Below, one piece after another: positions 44,523 to 52,698 of a DNA stretch of 56,984 nt (position 1 is its first letter; each line of letters opens with the position of its first letter). The translations under genes and the position numbers were made by a program. The notes beneath the pieces were generated by a model that was not told the DNA's origin, searched no databases, and was given only the letters and a program-made list of their open reading frames with translations. The DNA is from Lentisphaeria bacterium (lineage in GTDB: Bacteria > Verrucomicrobiota > Lentisphaeria > Victivallales > UBA1829): contig JAFVTF010000087.1 of the NCBI GenBank assembly GCA_017503375.1, positions 1-56,984 of the forward strand, given 5' to 3'.

Positions 44523-45557
44523 TTATCCTTTCAGCATTGCATCGAGAATGTAGTAGTTCAGTTCTTCGTAGTCGCGTTCTGCTGTGAGCTGTTCGATTTT
44601 GCTGTCATCCAGAGAACGGGAGATTTCCAGCAGCTTCATAAAGATCTTGCGGCTGTATTCCAGGTGCTTCATGTCAACACCGGATTTCTGGGTTCTCATA
44701 ACTTTGACGTCGAGACCGACCCATTCGCCGTTGTTACCGAATCCGTGACGGTCGAGGACGCGGACCTGGTTGAGAGCGCGGCGGGGATCCACTGCACCGA
44801 AAGTCAAATCCTGGTCGAATTTCAAACCGTTCTGGTCGTTGAGGTGAACACTCCAGAGTTTCTTGTGAGCCATTGCAAAACCCATTTCATCGGAGGGAGA
44901 AAGGTTTGCCAACAGAGCATGAGCTGTTTCAATCAGACAGCCAACGCGTTCCGGTGCATTGGTCATAAGACCCATTGCGATAGCGTGACCGATGGTGGGA
45001 ATATAGGTGTGGTCCATCGGTTCATTGGGCTTGGATTCGATCATGATACGGATATCTTTGTCATAATCAAGCATGATCTGCATTGCTTCTGCGATGCGTT
45101 CGGTTGCGACAACAGGATCTTTTGCTTCGCGGATGTAGGTACCTTCACGGGCAAGCCACAGGACAATATTACGGGTTCCGAGAGCCTTGGCAATATCAAT
45201 GGTTCTCTTGCTGCGTTCAATTGCATATTCACGGCATTTTGCACAGTTGTTGGTGTATCCGCCGTCGATTGTTTCCGGAGCAAACCACATACGGGGAGCA
45301 ACAAATTCAGGAACAAGACCGTGATCATCGAGAACTTTTTTCAGTTCGGATGCTTCTTTGATGATCTCTGCAGGTGTCATGTTTGCCATATTCGGAACAG
45401 CATCATCATCGTGGAATTGAACTCCATCGAATCCCATTTTCTTGTATGCTGCGAGTTTTTCGTTGAAAGGAATTGTCTTACGGACTTCAGGACCGAACGG
45501 GTCTGCACCTTCATGAATGTTCCACGGACCAAATGAAAAACGGAATGTTCCCTGCAT
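44523..45557 (-). CDS. Xylose-isomerase-like sugar isomerase
   Basis: FRFSFGPWNIHEGADPFGP at the N-terminus, VLWLAREGTY, MIESKPNEPMDHTYIPTIGHA and HLNDQNGLKFDQDLTFGAVDP follow the class I xylose isomerase sequence in order. The metal-binding Glu of ESKPNEP and the His and Asp residues are retained. At 344 residues it is a little shorter than XylA (about 390). It is divergent, so the aldose may not be xylose; rhamnose, fucose-derived or other sugars are possible. The ATG at 45557 has GAGGAGG upstream, and earlier in-frame starts lack a ribosome site. First gene of the operon divergent from an AraC regulator. Confidence 0.75.
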   Translation of the reverse strand: MQGTFRFSFGPWNIHEGADPFGPEVRKTIPFNEKLAAYKKMGFDGVQFHDDDAVPNMANMTPAEIIKEASELKKVLDDHGLVPEFVAPRMWFAPETIDGGYTNNCAKCREYAIERSKRTIDIAKALGTRNIVLWLAREGTYIREAKDPVVATERIAEAMQIMLDYDKDIRIMIESKPNEPMDHTYIPTIGHAIAMGLMTNAPERVGCLIETAHALLANLSPSDEMGFAMAHKKLWSVHLNDQNGLKFDQDLTFGAVDPRRALNQVRVLDRHGFGNNGEWVGLDVKVMRTQKSGVDMKHLEYSRKIFMKLLEISRSLDDSKIEQLTAERDYEELNYYILDAMLKG

Positions 45558-45606
45558 TTTCTTTTCCTCCTCATTTAATTTCATAAAAAAATACGGAACT
45601 ATTTGC

Positions 45607-45612
45607 AATATA
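45607..45612 (-). promoter_or_regulatory. -10 box of the isomerase operon, no clear -35
   Basis: On the minus strand TATATT lies 50 bases before the ATG at 45557, but no recognisable -35 is found 17 bases upstream. A promoter that depends on an activator fits the divergent AraC gene. Confidence 0.35.
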
Positions 45613-45633
45613 CCGCTTTCATTTTAAAAAACC

Positions 45634-45662
45634 TTGACTATATTACGAAATATTAGCATTAT
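45634..45662 (+). promoter_or_regulatory. Promoter candidate of the AraC gene, with direct repeats
   Basis: -35 TTGACT (45634-45639), a 17-base spacer and a weak -10 CATTAT (45657-45662). TTACGA occurs at 45643-45648 and again at 45664-45669, exactly 21 bases apart. Direct half-sites two helical turns apart are the usual binding pattern of AraC proteins. Confidence 0.45.
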
Positions 45663-45683
45663 TTTACGATTTGCGGAGGTTTT

Positions 45684-46568
45684 ATGCAGACAGTTGTTGC
45701 AAACAGAGCGGATTTCTTTCCCAAAGATGGTTGTCCGATCGCCTTGCGTACCATTCAGGGCGATTATCCGGTTCAGCATGAAGGAGATTTAACGGATATC
45801 AGGCATACGCACGATTTTTCAGAATTGATCATCATTACTTCTGGCGGCGGAGAACACTGGATCAACGGAGATACTTATCAGGTCAAAGCAGGAGATATTT
45901 TTCTGATTCAGGGAAACACCGAACATTACTTTGAAAAACGGTATAAACTCGATATGTTCAATATCATGTTCGATGATTCTTACCTCAGAGAACATCTCCG
46001 GTCTCTGCGGTCTCTTTCCGGATTCAACGCATTTTTCCTCTTTGAACCCACATACCGCCGCAGTCATAAATTCAAAAGTCACCTGCAAATCACTCCCGAA
46101 GCAATGCGTCCGCTTATGACAAAACTTCAGGAAATGCTGGATGAGCTGAAAAATGAACGGACCGGTTCCGATCTGATCCTGCTGGCAAAAGCTTTGGAAA
46201 TCTTTGTCTTCATTTCAAGAGAATACTCCAGAAATAAAAATCCAATGGCTCATTCCCTGTTCCGTCTCGGAGAATTAATCAGTCTGTTGGAAAATAATTA
46301 TACAGAACATTGGACCATCCGGAAAATTTCCAAAATCGCAGCAATGGCTCCAAGCACCTTATTGCCTGTATTCAAAAAAGTCACAGGTTATTCTCCAATA
46401 GAATATCTGCTTCAAGTCCGGCTTTCCAAAGCGGCTGATCTGCTTGAAAAAACGGTAAAACCAATCTCGGAAATCGCCGAAGAATGCGGATTCCCGGATT
46501 CAAATTACTTCTCACGACAATTCAAGAAAAGATACAATATTTCCCCGCGGGATTATCGGAACGGATAA
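45684..46568 (+). CDS. AraC-family transcriptional regulator with cupin sensor
   Basis: Residues about 25-110 form a cupin (RHTHDFSELIIITSGGGEHWINGDTYQVKAGDIFLI). Residues about 195-294 contain the paired helix-turn-helix region ending ISEIAEECGFPDSNYFSRQFKKRYNISPRDYR. The length of 294 is normal for a sugar-responsive activator of the RhaS/RhaR or MelR type. It is transcribed away from the XylA-like/MocA/isomerase operon and precedes an MFS transporter gene, so it probably controls both. GGAGG lies 4 bases before the ATG. Confidence 0.9.
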   Translation: MQTVVANRADFFPKDGCPIALRTIQGDYPVQHEGDLTDIRHTHDFSELIIITSGGGEHWINGDTYQVKAGDIFLIQGNTEHYFEKRYKLDMFNIMFDDSYLREHLRSLRSLSGFNAFFLFEPTYRRSHKFKSHLQITPEAMRPLMTKLQEMLDELKNERTGSDLILLAKALEIFVFISREYSRNKNPMAHSLFRLGELISLLENNYTEHWTIRKISKIAAMAPSTLLPVFKKVTGYSPIEYLLQVRLSKAADLLEKTVKPISEIAEECGFPDSNYFSRQFKKRYNISPRDYRNG

Positions 46569-46711
46569 CTCTACCCCCAATAAAATTATCCTGCAGATGC
46601 AACTTTGGCTCTCAATGACGAATAAAGATACCATGAGAGACGCAAGACAGGTTGCTGAAAACCAAGAGAAGCAGAGCAGAAAAAATCAGTCAAAGTTTAG
46701 TCTCCGGGCAT

Positions 46712-46739
46712 TTGTTTTTTACTGTTTCCATGCTATATT
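46712..46739 (+). promoter_or_regulatory. Promoter candidate of the MFS transporter gene
   Basis: -35 TTGTTT (46712-46717), a 16-base spacer and -10 TATATT (46734-46739), ending 34 bases before the ATG. The gap 46569-46773 holds nothing else recognisable; an in-frame extension of the transporter through it is not preceded by a ribosome site. Confidence 0.35.
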
Positions 46740-46773
46740 ATCCGGATATCAATTCAACAGGAGTAAATCAAAC

Positions 46774-47940
46774 ATGAAACTATTGATGTATTTGTTTCCA
46801 GTCCTGATCAATATTGTTCAGGGAGCAGTATTTTTCATCTCTGTCCAGCGATTCACTGAGGCGGGAGCTGACAAGGTTATTATCGGAGCGACAACAACAG
46901 CATGGTCAGTCATCTACTGTATTGTCAATATTATTATCAGCCGGCTGGCAAATGAGAAGAACGCAACAGCCTTGATTTTTACAGGCGGAGGAATTATTGC
47001 ATTATCCAGTCTTGGTTTTCTGATTTTTGACGGACTTTATACTCAATTTGTCTGGCTGGGACTGATTGGAGTGGCATTCGGCTGTTATTGCGCCCCGTTC
47101 CAAGTTTTTATGAAATATGTTGAAAACGGCTCATCCGATGCCGCAGGAGTTGCAAAAGCAGCCGGACGTTATACAGCGGCATGGAGTTTCGGTTTTGCAA
47201 CAGGACCGCTGCTTTTCGGTCTGCTCAGTGCACGCATGGGATTCTGCATCTGTTTTGCGATCGGTATATTGGTAGCTGCCGGGATCCTTCTGATCGGTAA
47301 TTACTATAAAAAACACAAACCGGAAAATGCGGTAATTCAGGAATCGAAGCCTTCCGCTGATACCGGGCTGCCGGATTTTGCATGGGTCGGCTGGATCGTT
47401 GCAGGAGTCGGAACTTTGACAGTTACCCAGATCCGGACAATGCTCCAGCCTCTTGGAGAAACATTGAATTTTGACATAGCCTCCATGTCCTGGCTTCTTT
47501 TCACACTGAGCTGCGTGCAGGCCGGTTTTTCATTTTTACTGTCCTTTACGAAGCACTGGATGTTCAAATGGCTGCCGGCTCTGCTGATCGGCATTGCCGG
47601 AGCCGGTTCCTTGCTGTTGATCGTATTCTCCAAACAGCTGCCGGGATTTTTTACTGCGGCAGCAATTTACGGTCTGTACAGCGGCTGTTTCTACTTTTTA
47701 TTTGTCTATTATTCCCTTCTGCATCCGACAAAAGCAGCGAGAAATGCAGGGATTAATGAAGCAGTTGTTGCCATTAGCGGAATTGCGGGTCCGTTACTGG
47801 GCGGGATGTTGGCAAACATCAATGGAGTATATCCATTTGTCTTCAGTGCAATTCTGGTTACAGGAGCCACCTTGCTCCATATTGTAAAATGTGCAAAGGT
47901 AAAAAACGCAGTATCCGGGAAAGGGTTATGCAAGGAGTAA
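46774..47940 (+). CDS. MFS transporter
   Basis: The 388-residue protein has about twelve hydrophobic segments, the first starting LLMYLFPVLINIVQG. It lacks an obvious long central loop except a hydrophilic stretch at about 190-205 (YYKKHKPENAVIQESKP). An ATG at 46597 would add 59 polar residues without a ribosome site; AGGAG 10 bases before 46774 supports the shorter form. It probably imports the sugar that is used by the divergent isomerase/dehydrogenase operon and sensed by the AraC protein. The substrate is not predictable. Confidence 0.8.
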   Translation: MKLLMYLFPVLINIVQGAVFFISVQRFTEAGADKVIIGATTTAWSVIYCIVNIIISRLANEKNATALIFTGGGIIALSSLGFLIFDGLYTQFVWLGLIGVAFGCYCAPFQVFMKYVENGSSDAAGVAKAAGRYTAAWSFGFATGPLLFGLLSARMGFCICFAIGILVAAGILLIGNYYKKHKPENAVIQESKPSADTGLPDFAWVGWIVAGVGTLTVTQIRTMLQPLGETLNFDIASMSWLLFTLSCVQAGFSFLLSFTKHWMFKWLPALLIGIAGAGSLLLIVFSKQLPGFFTAAAIYGLYSGCFYFLFVYYSLLHPTKAARNAGINEAVVAISGIAGPLLGGMLANINGVYPFVFSAILVTGATLLHIVKCAKVKNAVSGKGLCKE

Positions 47941-47967
47941 AATTCCTGGAGCAGGATACCTGACAAA

Positions 47968-47990
47968 CCGGATTTAACGGGGCTGTCCGG
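47968..47990 (+). terminator. Weak hairpin after the MFS gene
   Basis: CCGGA (47968-47972) pairs with TCCGG (47986-47990), followed by CAAGACTTTTTG. The stem is short, so the call is tentative. The rest of the gap to 48108 is AT-rich with no visible gene. Confidence 0.3.
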
Positions 47991-48108
47991 CAAGACTTTT
48001 TGAAAGTGGAAAGCGCTGAAGATGAAATATTTCCCAGTAAAAAAAGCAGAAAAACAGAAAAAAAATGTAAAAATATTTAATAAATAAAAGTTTTTTTTGC
48101 AAAAGCAC

Positions 48109-48137
48109 TTGATAGATTGATAAAATGGGAGTATATT
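48109..48137 (+). promoter_or_regulatory. Promoter of the two-Rossmann dehydrogenase gene
   Basis: -35 TTGATA (48109-48114), a 17-base spacer and -10 TATATT (48132-48137). The leader is about 75 bases and ends with GGGAGG, 6 bases before the ATG. Confidence 0.65.
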
Positions 48138-48219
48138 TCAGGAATATTGTTGGATAGTCGTTTTTTCAGACATTCCAAATAAAGTAACTTAAAGAAGAGA
48201 GATATGTAGGGAGGTTATT

Positions 48220-49890
48220 ATGGCAATTCCATCAGAGATGTTGGCTTGGCAGATGTATGGTGCAGGATTTGAAAAATTCGGTAAGGACGAAAAACCTGTT
48301 GTCCTGCCTGTTCCTGATCCGAAAGCAGGCGAGCTTCTCGTCAAGATTGATGCCATCGGGCTTTGTTTTTCAGACGTTAAATTGATTCGTGCAGGGGAAT
48401 CACACCCCCGCGTGCTTGTTGATGATCTGGAGAAAGATCCTGTGATCCCCGGTCATGAAGCAGTGATGAGCATTGTGAAGGTCGGTGAAGGCTTGGAAGA
48501 TAAATTCAAAGTCGGTCAGCGTTTCATCATCCAGGCAGATATCTATGTCAACGGCAAAGGATATGCTTACGGATACGCTCTGAACGGCGGTATGGCTCAG
48601 TACAGCATTCTCGGACAGGAAGTTCTGAACGGGGATGAAGGCTGCTATCTGCTTCCGCTTTCCGATAAAATGCCGTCCGCTATTGCAGCTCTTCTCGAAC
48701 CCTGGACCTGCGTTTTTGCATCTTATCACATCAAGCTGCGCTCCACTCCTCTGGATGGCGGCAAGATGGGTTTCATGTTCGGTGCAAACGCTCAGAGCAA
48801 CTATGAACTGGGTGATCTGGTCAGCAAAGCAGCTCCCGCAGAAGTGATGCTTGCCGGTGCAGTCCCCGCAGGATTTGCAGAAAAAATCGGTGCAGCTTTC
48901 CCGAAAGCAAAACTCACCGTATCTGAAAGTTTCCCCGAAGGTGCAACTTTCGATGATATTTTCCTCTGCGGAATCGGCGGTGATGTCCACTCCTATCAGC
49001 CCTATTTCGGCTTGAATGCACGCGTCAACCTGATGGAAAAGGCTCCTGTTGCAGGACTCAGCAGCGTTGATGTCGGAAGCATTCACTATCAGGGTTGGTT
49101 CTTCCAGGGAACAGACACAGCAAACTTCTCCGCAGCTTACGGCAGAAATGTTCGTACAGCATTGAAAAAAGGCGGAACCTGCTGGCTCCCCGGCGGAGCT
49201 GGAGCAATGGGTCAGATGCATACTCAGCTGGCTGTCACCTCCCCCGACGGACCTGCCAAGATCATCGTTTCCGACATGGATGATACACGTCTTGCAAATG
49301 TTGACCAGCTGCTCCGTCCGGCTGCAGAAGCACGTGGCGTTGAATTCAAACTGGTGAACCCCTCCAAGATGACTCCTGCGGAATTCGATGCTCTTCTGAC
49401 AGAATTCGCTCCTGAAGGATTTGATGATATCGTCATGCTGGTTCCTGTTCCGGTTGTTCTTTCCGGTTCTGCAAAACATCTCGGCAAAGATGGTCTCATG
49501 AACATTTTTGCTGGTATTCCTGCAGGAAAAGAAGCAGAAATCGACTTGAACGGAGTCATCTTCTCCGGAGCACGATTCATTGGTTCCAGCGGCAGCCGTA
49601 CAGATGACTTGCGCATGACACTTCAGCTCGCTGAAAACGGGGCTCTTGATCCTGAAACAGCACTTGCCGGTATCGGCGGTATGATGGATCTCAAGAAAGG
49701 TCTTGATTGCGTTGCCAATGCAAAATTCCCGGGTAAAACCGTTATCTATCCGAACTGTATCAACATGCCTCTGATGAAAAAAGAAGAACTGATGGCTCTC
49801 GGCGGAGACATTGCAGCTTCTCTGGAAAAATCCGGCGGCAAATTCACTCAGGAAACAGAAATGGCTATCCTGAAGAAGTTCGGGTGCTGA
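48220..49890 (+). CDS. Medium-chain zinc-type dehydrogenase with tandem Rossmann domains
   Basis: The N-terminal part is a GroES-like alcohol dehydrogenase domain: GLCFSD (Cys49), PGHE (His79-Glu80), and LLEPW (Glu160) as probable zinc site residues. Instead of one Rossmann domain there appear to be two. Residues about 180-310 include FGANAQ and FDDIFLCGIGG (244-254). Residues about 318-480 include LPGGAGAMG (323-331) and FDDIVMLVPVP (401-411). The two share the FDDI start, a following GIPAG/APVAG turn and similar strands 157 residues apart. At 556 residues it is much longer than usual (about 350). It may relate to sugar-phosphate reductases such as L-sorbose-1-phosphate reductase. Confidence 0.75.
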   Translation: MAIPSEMLAWQMYGAGFEKFGKDEKPVVLPVPDPKAGELLVKIDAIGLCFSDVKLIRAGESHPRVLVDDLEKDPVIPGHEAVMSIVKVGEGLEDKFKVGQRFIIQADIYVNGKGYAYGYALNGGMAQYSILGQEVLNGDEGCYLLPLSDKMPSAIAALLEPWTCVFASYHIKLRSTPLDGGKMGFMFGANAQSNYELGDLVSKAAPAEVMLAGAVPAGFAEKIGAAFPKAKLTVSESFPEGATFDDIFLCGIGGDVHSYQPYFGLNARVNLMEKAPVAGLSSVDVGSIHYQGWFFQGTDTANFSAAYGRNVRTALKKGGTCWLPGGAGAMGQMHTQLAVTSPDGPAKIIVSDMDDTRLANVDQLLRPAAEARGVEFKLVNPSKMTPAEFDALLTEFAPEGFDDIVMLVPVPVVLSGSAKHLGKDGLMNIFAGIPAGKEAEIDLNGVIFSGARFIGSSGSRTDDLRMTLQLAENGALDPETALAGIGGMMDLKKGLDCVANAKFPGKTVIYPNCINMPLMKKEELMALGGDIAASLEKSGGKFTQETEMAILKKFGC

Positions 49891-49924
49891 AAACAGCAGA
49901 GTTATTGTTAAGGCAGAATACTAT

Positions 49925-52666
49925 ATGAAATTCTCACTGGTTCGACGTTTGGCGGCATGTACGCTCCTGTTCTTCATGACAGGAGGTGCATTATTTGCTG
50001 ACCGGATAAGTCTTGAGAATAAGGGTCTCCCCGGCGGAACAACGGGTTTTGAAGGGGTCGATCCCAAAACTGCTCTGAAAGAGATTGATGCCAGTGCGGA
50101 TTTATTCGAGTATGTCGGTGACAACGTGATTGTGCGCGGTCACGTTGTCATCGTTACCAAAACAATGATTCTGAAAGCTGATAATGCTGTCATTCATCTT
50201 CCGACCAGAGATGTTGAAGCCTTCGGAAATGTCTCTCTTGTACGCAGAGTTACTACGACACAGAGTCTTTCTGAAGAAAAATATCGTGAGCTGCTTCAGG
50301 ATGTCCGGAAGAAAATTGATATCAAAGGCATCCGGTTATCTCCGCTGAACAAAAAAATCATTGATGTTGAGGTCACTCAAACAACCGCACATATTCAAGC
50401 GGAACGGCTCGCCGGAAACTTGAACAGCGGGGAATTGCGGTTTGAGAATTTCGCCATGAAATCCGGTGCGCTCTATGCAATTGCCGGCCTGGCTCACAGA
50501 AAAACTTCCGGTGAAATCGTCGCGGAAAATACAAGAATGACGACATGTGACTACGTGATAGATGATCATGATCACTATGCATTTTCCGCCTCAAAAGCTA
50601 TTATCACTCCGCGAAGCTATAATTCCGGATTACAAAACTATAATGTTGACCACAGCGATCATAGTGTCCTTTTGATCAACTCATTCCTTCGTTTCTGGGA
50701 CATCCCGCTGCTTTGGTTTCCTGCACTTTACAAGCCGCGTGAAACGGACAGCTTCGGTGTTGACCTGGCAATCGGCCATAACGATGACTGGGGAGTCTGG
50801 GTTCGTTCCAGCAAGAATTTTGACCTTTACGACGATCCGTATGTAAATGTCGGCGTTCTCATGGATTTTTACTCTGAACGCGGATTCGGCGGAGGTGTAA
50901 CCGCAACGGCTGTCACAAGCAATTCACGGACGGAAATTTTCGGATATGCAATTCACGATAAGGATCCATACTTATTCCGCGGAATTGAAAATGATGAGGA
51001 TAAAGCAGCATATATCAATAAGCGGAGATTCACAATTCCGAAAAACAGATATGATTTCAAAGTTACAAACATCACGCATATTACGCCGAGATTAGATTTC
51101 CGCGGGCAGGTGGAATTCATCAGTGATGTGGATTTTCTTGAAGATTTCTTTGAAGCAAGATTTGAATCTGAACCGCAGCCACCGACATTTGCCGCCTTGG
51201 AATATCAGGCTGATTGGGCGTCTTTCTCCGTCTTGGCAACAGGAAGAGTCAACTCTTTTGATTCGGTTGTACAGAGACTTCCGGAATTGAGAATGGATAT
51301 TTTCCGTCAGGAGCTGTTCGCCGGATTGTATTATCAGAGTGAAAACTCGTTTGCTTATCTTTACAACCGCTGGAGAGATTTTGACAGGGAAGATCTCTTT
51401 ACACAAGATGAGCTGAACGCAATGCAAGGTTTGCCTGTTTCACAAAGATATGATTTGTGGAAGACCAAGCATGATGCACGGGAAAGTACCTCTCTCAAAA
51501 ATTATGGAAGCGGACGTTTTGACTCTCTGCACATGTTCTACTATCCCTTGATGCTGGACTTTATCAACATTGTTCCCCGTGCAGGAATCCGTTTGACAGC
51601 ATATACAGCAACCTCGAAAAATGAAGTTACTGATGAAGATTTGAACACGATGTTCGGTGTGAATTCTTTCTATGGAAGATGGAAGACTGTAAACAATTTT
51701 GATGCAGAAAATAAAGCAAAGCTCCGGTTCATGAGTGAATTCGGGGTTGAAGTCAATACAAAGATTTATCAAACTTGGCAGAATGTTAGATCCTCCTGGA
51801 TGGGATTGGATGGATTGCGGCATGTTATTATTCCGTATATCAATTACACCTTCATTCCGGAACCGACACTTGATGCGGAAAATATTCTTTATTTTGATGA
51901 TATTGACCGTTTGCAGGAACAGCATTTCATCCGCTTCGGTCTTGTCAATAAGTTGCAAACCAGAGCCGGGAACTACGGTTCAGAAAAGATCCGTCAATGG
52001 GCATCTCTTGAAACGTATTGGGATTTCCATGCGATCAAACGCTATGGTTACAACAACATCGGAGATCTGGGAGTTAAATTGGATTTCACACCTGTGAAAG
52101 ATTTGACGATCCGGCTCAGTGCAGTCTTTGATGTGGGAAAGAATAATAAAGAGTCGAATGCTATTTACCGCTACAGCCGTAATGGTCAACGTGAAGCCAA
52201 AAATCCCGGTATCAGCGGTTGGAAATATCTCAATTCACTGTCTGCTGAAGTCAATTACAACTTTACAAAAGATTTGTATATCAAAGCATCATACGGCTAT
52301 TCCAGACGTTTCTGGAGACGGTCGGTTTATTCCATGGGCAGTATGCTTGAAGCTGCCAATGCGACATCGACCTCCCTGAAGGTGTTGCAATCTGCAACAC
52401 AAACAGCATCATTGACAATTGGCTTTCCCAGTTATATTGACAAGCACCTGAAAGGTGAATTTTATATGGTCTACGACGTAAATCAGGCTCTTATGGAAGA
52501 TATCGGGGTTCGTCTCGTCAGAGATTTCCACTGTTTCCGGGTGGGACTGAATTTAGGTTTGGAAACAGACCGGAATATTGATGGAGAAAAAGAAACATCA
52601 TTCCATGTTTCCGGTTTTGTCGGACTGACAGCCATGCCGTCCATGCAACTGGGTTCTAAAGATTAA
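49925..52666 (+). CDS. lptD: LPS-assembly outer-membrane protein LptD (OstA) homologue
   Basis: A signal peptide (residues about 1-25, ending GGALFA) precedes an OstA-like beta-jellyroll (about 50-250). Its repeated strands are VIVRGHVVIVTKTMILKADN and AEGF-like turns. A long beta-barrel rich in alternating aromatic residues runs to the C-terminus (913 residues). In the family it inserts lipopolysaccharide into the outer leaflet of the outer membrane. Only a few Cys are present and the disulfide pairs of E. coli LptD are not obvious. Its presence indicates a diderm cell with LPS. It is followed 32 bases later by proS. Confidence 0.85.
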   Translation: MKFSLVRRLAACTLLFFMTGGALFADRISLENKGLPGGTTGFEGVDPKTALKEIDASADLFEYVGDNVIVRGHVVIVTKTMILKADNAVIHLPTRDVEAFGNVSLVRRVTTTQSLSEEKYRELLQDVRKKIDIKGIRLSPLNKKIIDVEVTQTTAHIQAERLAGNLNSGELRFENFAMKSGALYAIAGLAHRKTSGEIVAENTRMTTCDYVIDDHDHYAFSASKAIITPRSYNSGLQNYNVDHSDHSVLLINSFLRFWDIPLLWFPALYKPRETDSFGVDLAIGHNDDWGVWVRSSKNFDLYDDPYVNVGVLMDFYSERGFGGGVTATAVTSNSRTEIFGYAIHDKDPYLFRGIENDEDKAAYINKRRFTIPKNRYDFKVTNITHITPRLDFRGQVEFISDVDFLEDFFEARFESEPQPPTFAALEYQADWASFSVLATGRVNSFDSVVQRLPELRMDIFRQELFAGLYYQSENSFAYLYNRWRDFDREDLFTQDELNAMQGLPVSQRYDLWKTKHDARESTSLKNYGSGRFDSLHMFYYPLMLDFINIVPRAGIRLTAYTATSKNEVTDEDLNTMFGVNSFYGRWKTVNNFDAENKAKLRFMSEFGVEVNTKIYQTWQNVRSSWMGLDGLRHVIIPYINYTFIPEPTLDAENILYFDDIDRLQEQHFIRFGLVNKLQTRAGNYGSEKIRQWASLETYWDFHAIKRYGYNNIGDLGVKLDFTPVKDLTIRLSAVFDVGKNNKESNAIYRYSRNGQREAKNPGISGWKYLNSLSAEVNYNFTKDLYIKASYGYSRRFWRRSVYSMGSMLEAANATSTSLKVLQSATQTASLTIGFPSYIDKHLKGEFYMVYDVNQALMEDIGVRLVRDFHCFRVGLNLGLETDRNIDGEKETSFHVSGFVGLTAMPSMQLGSKD

Positions 52667-52698
52667 ATTTTCAACAAATATAAAGGTACACTCAAGCT

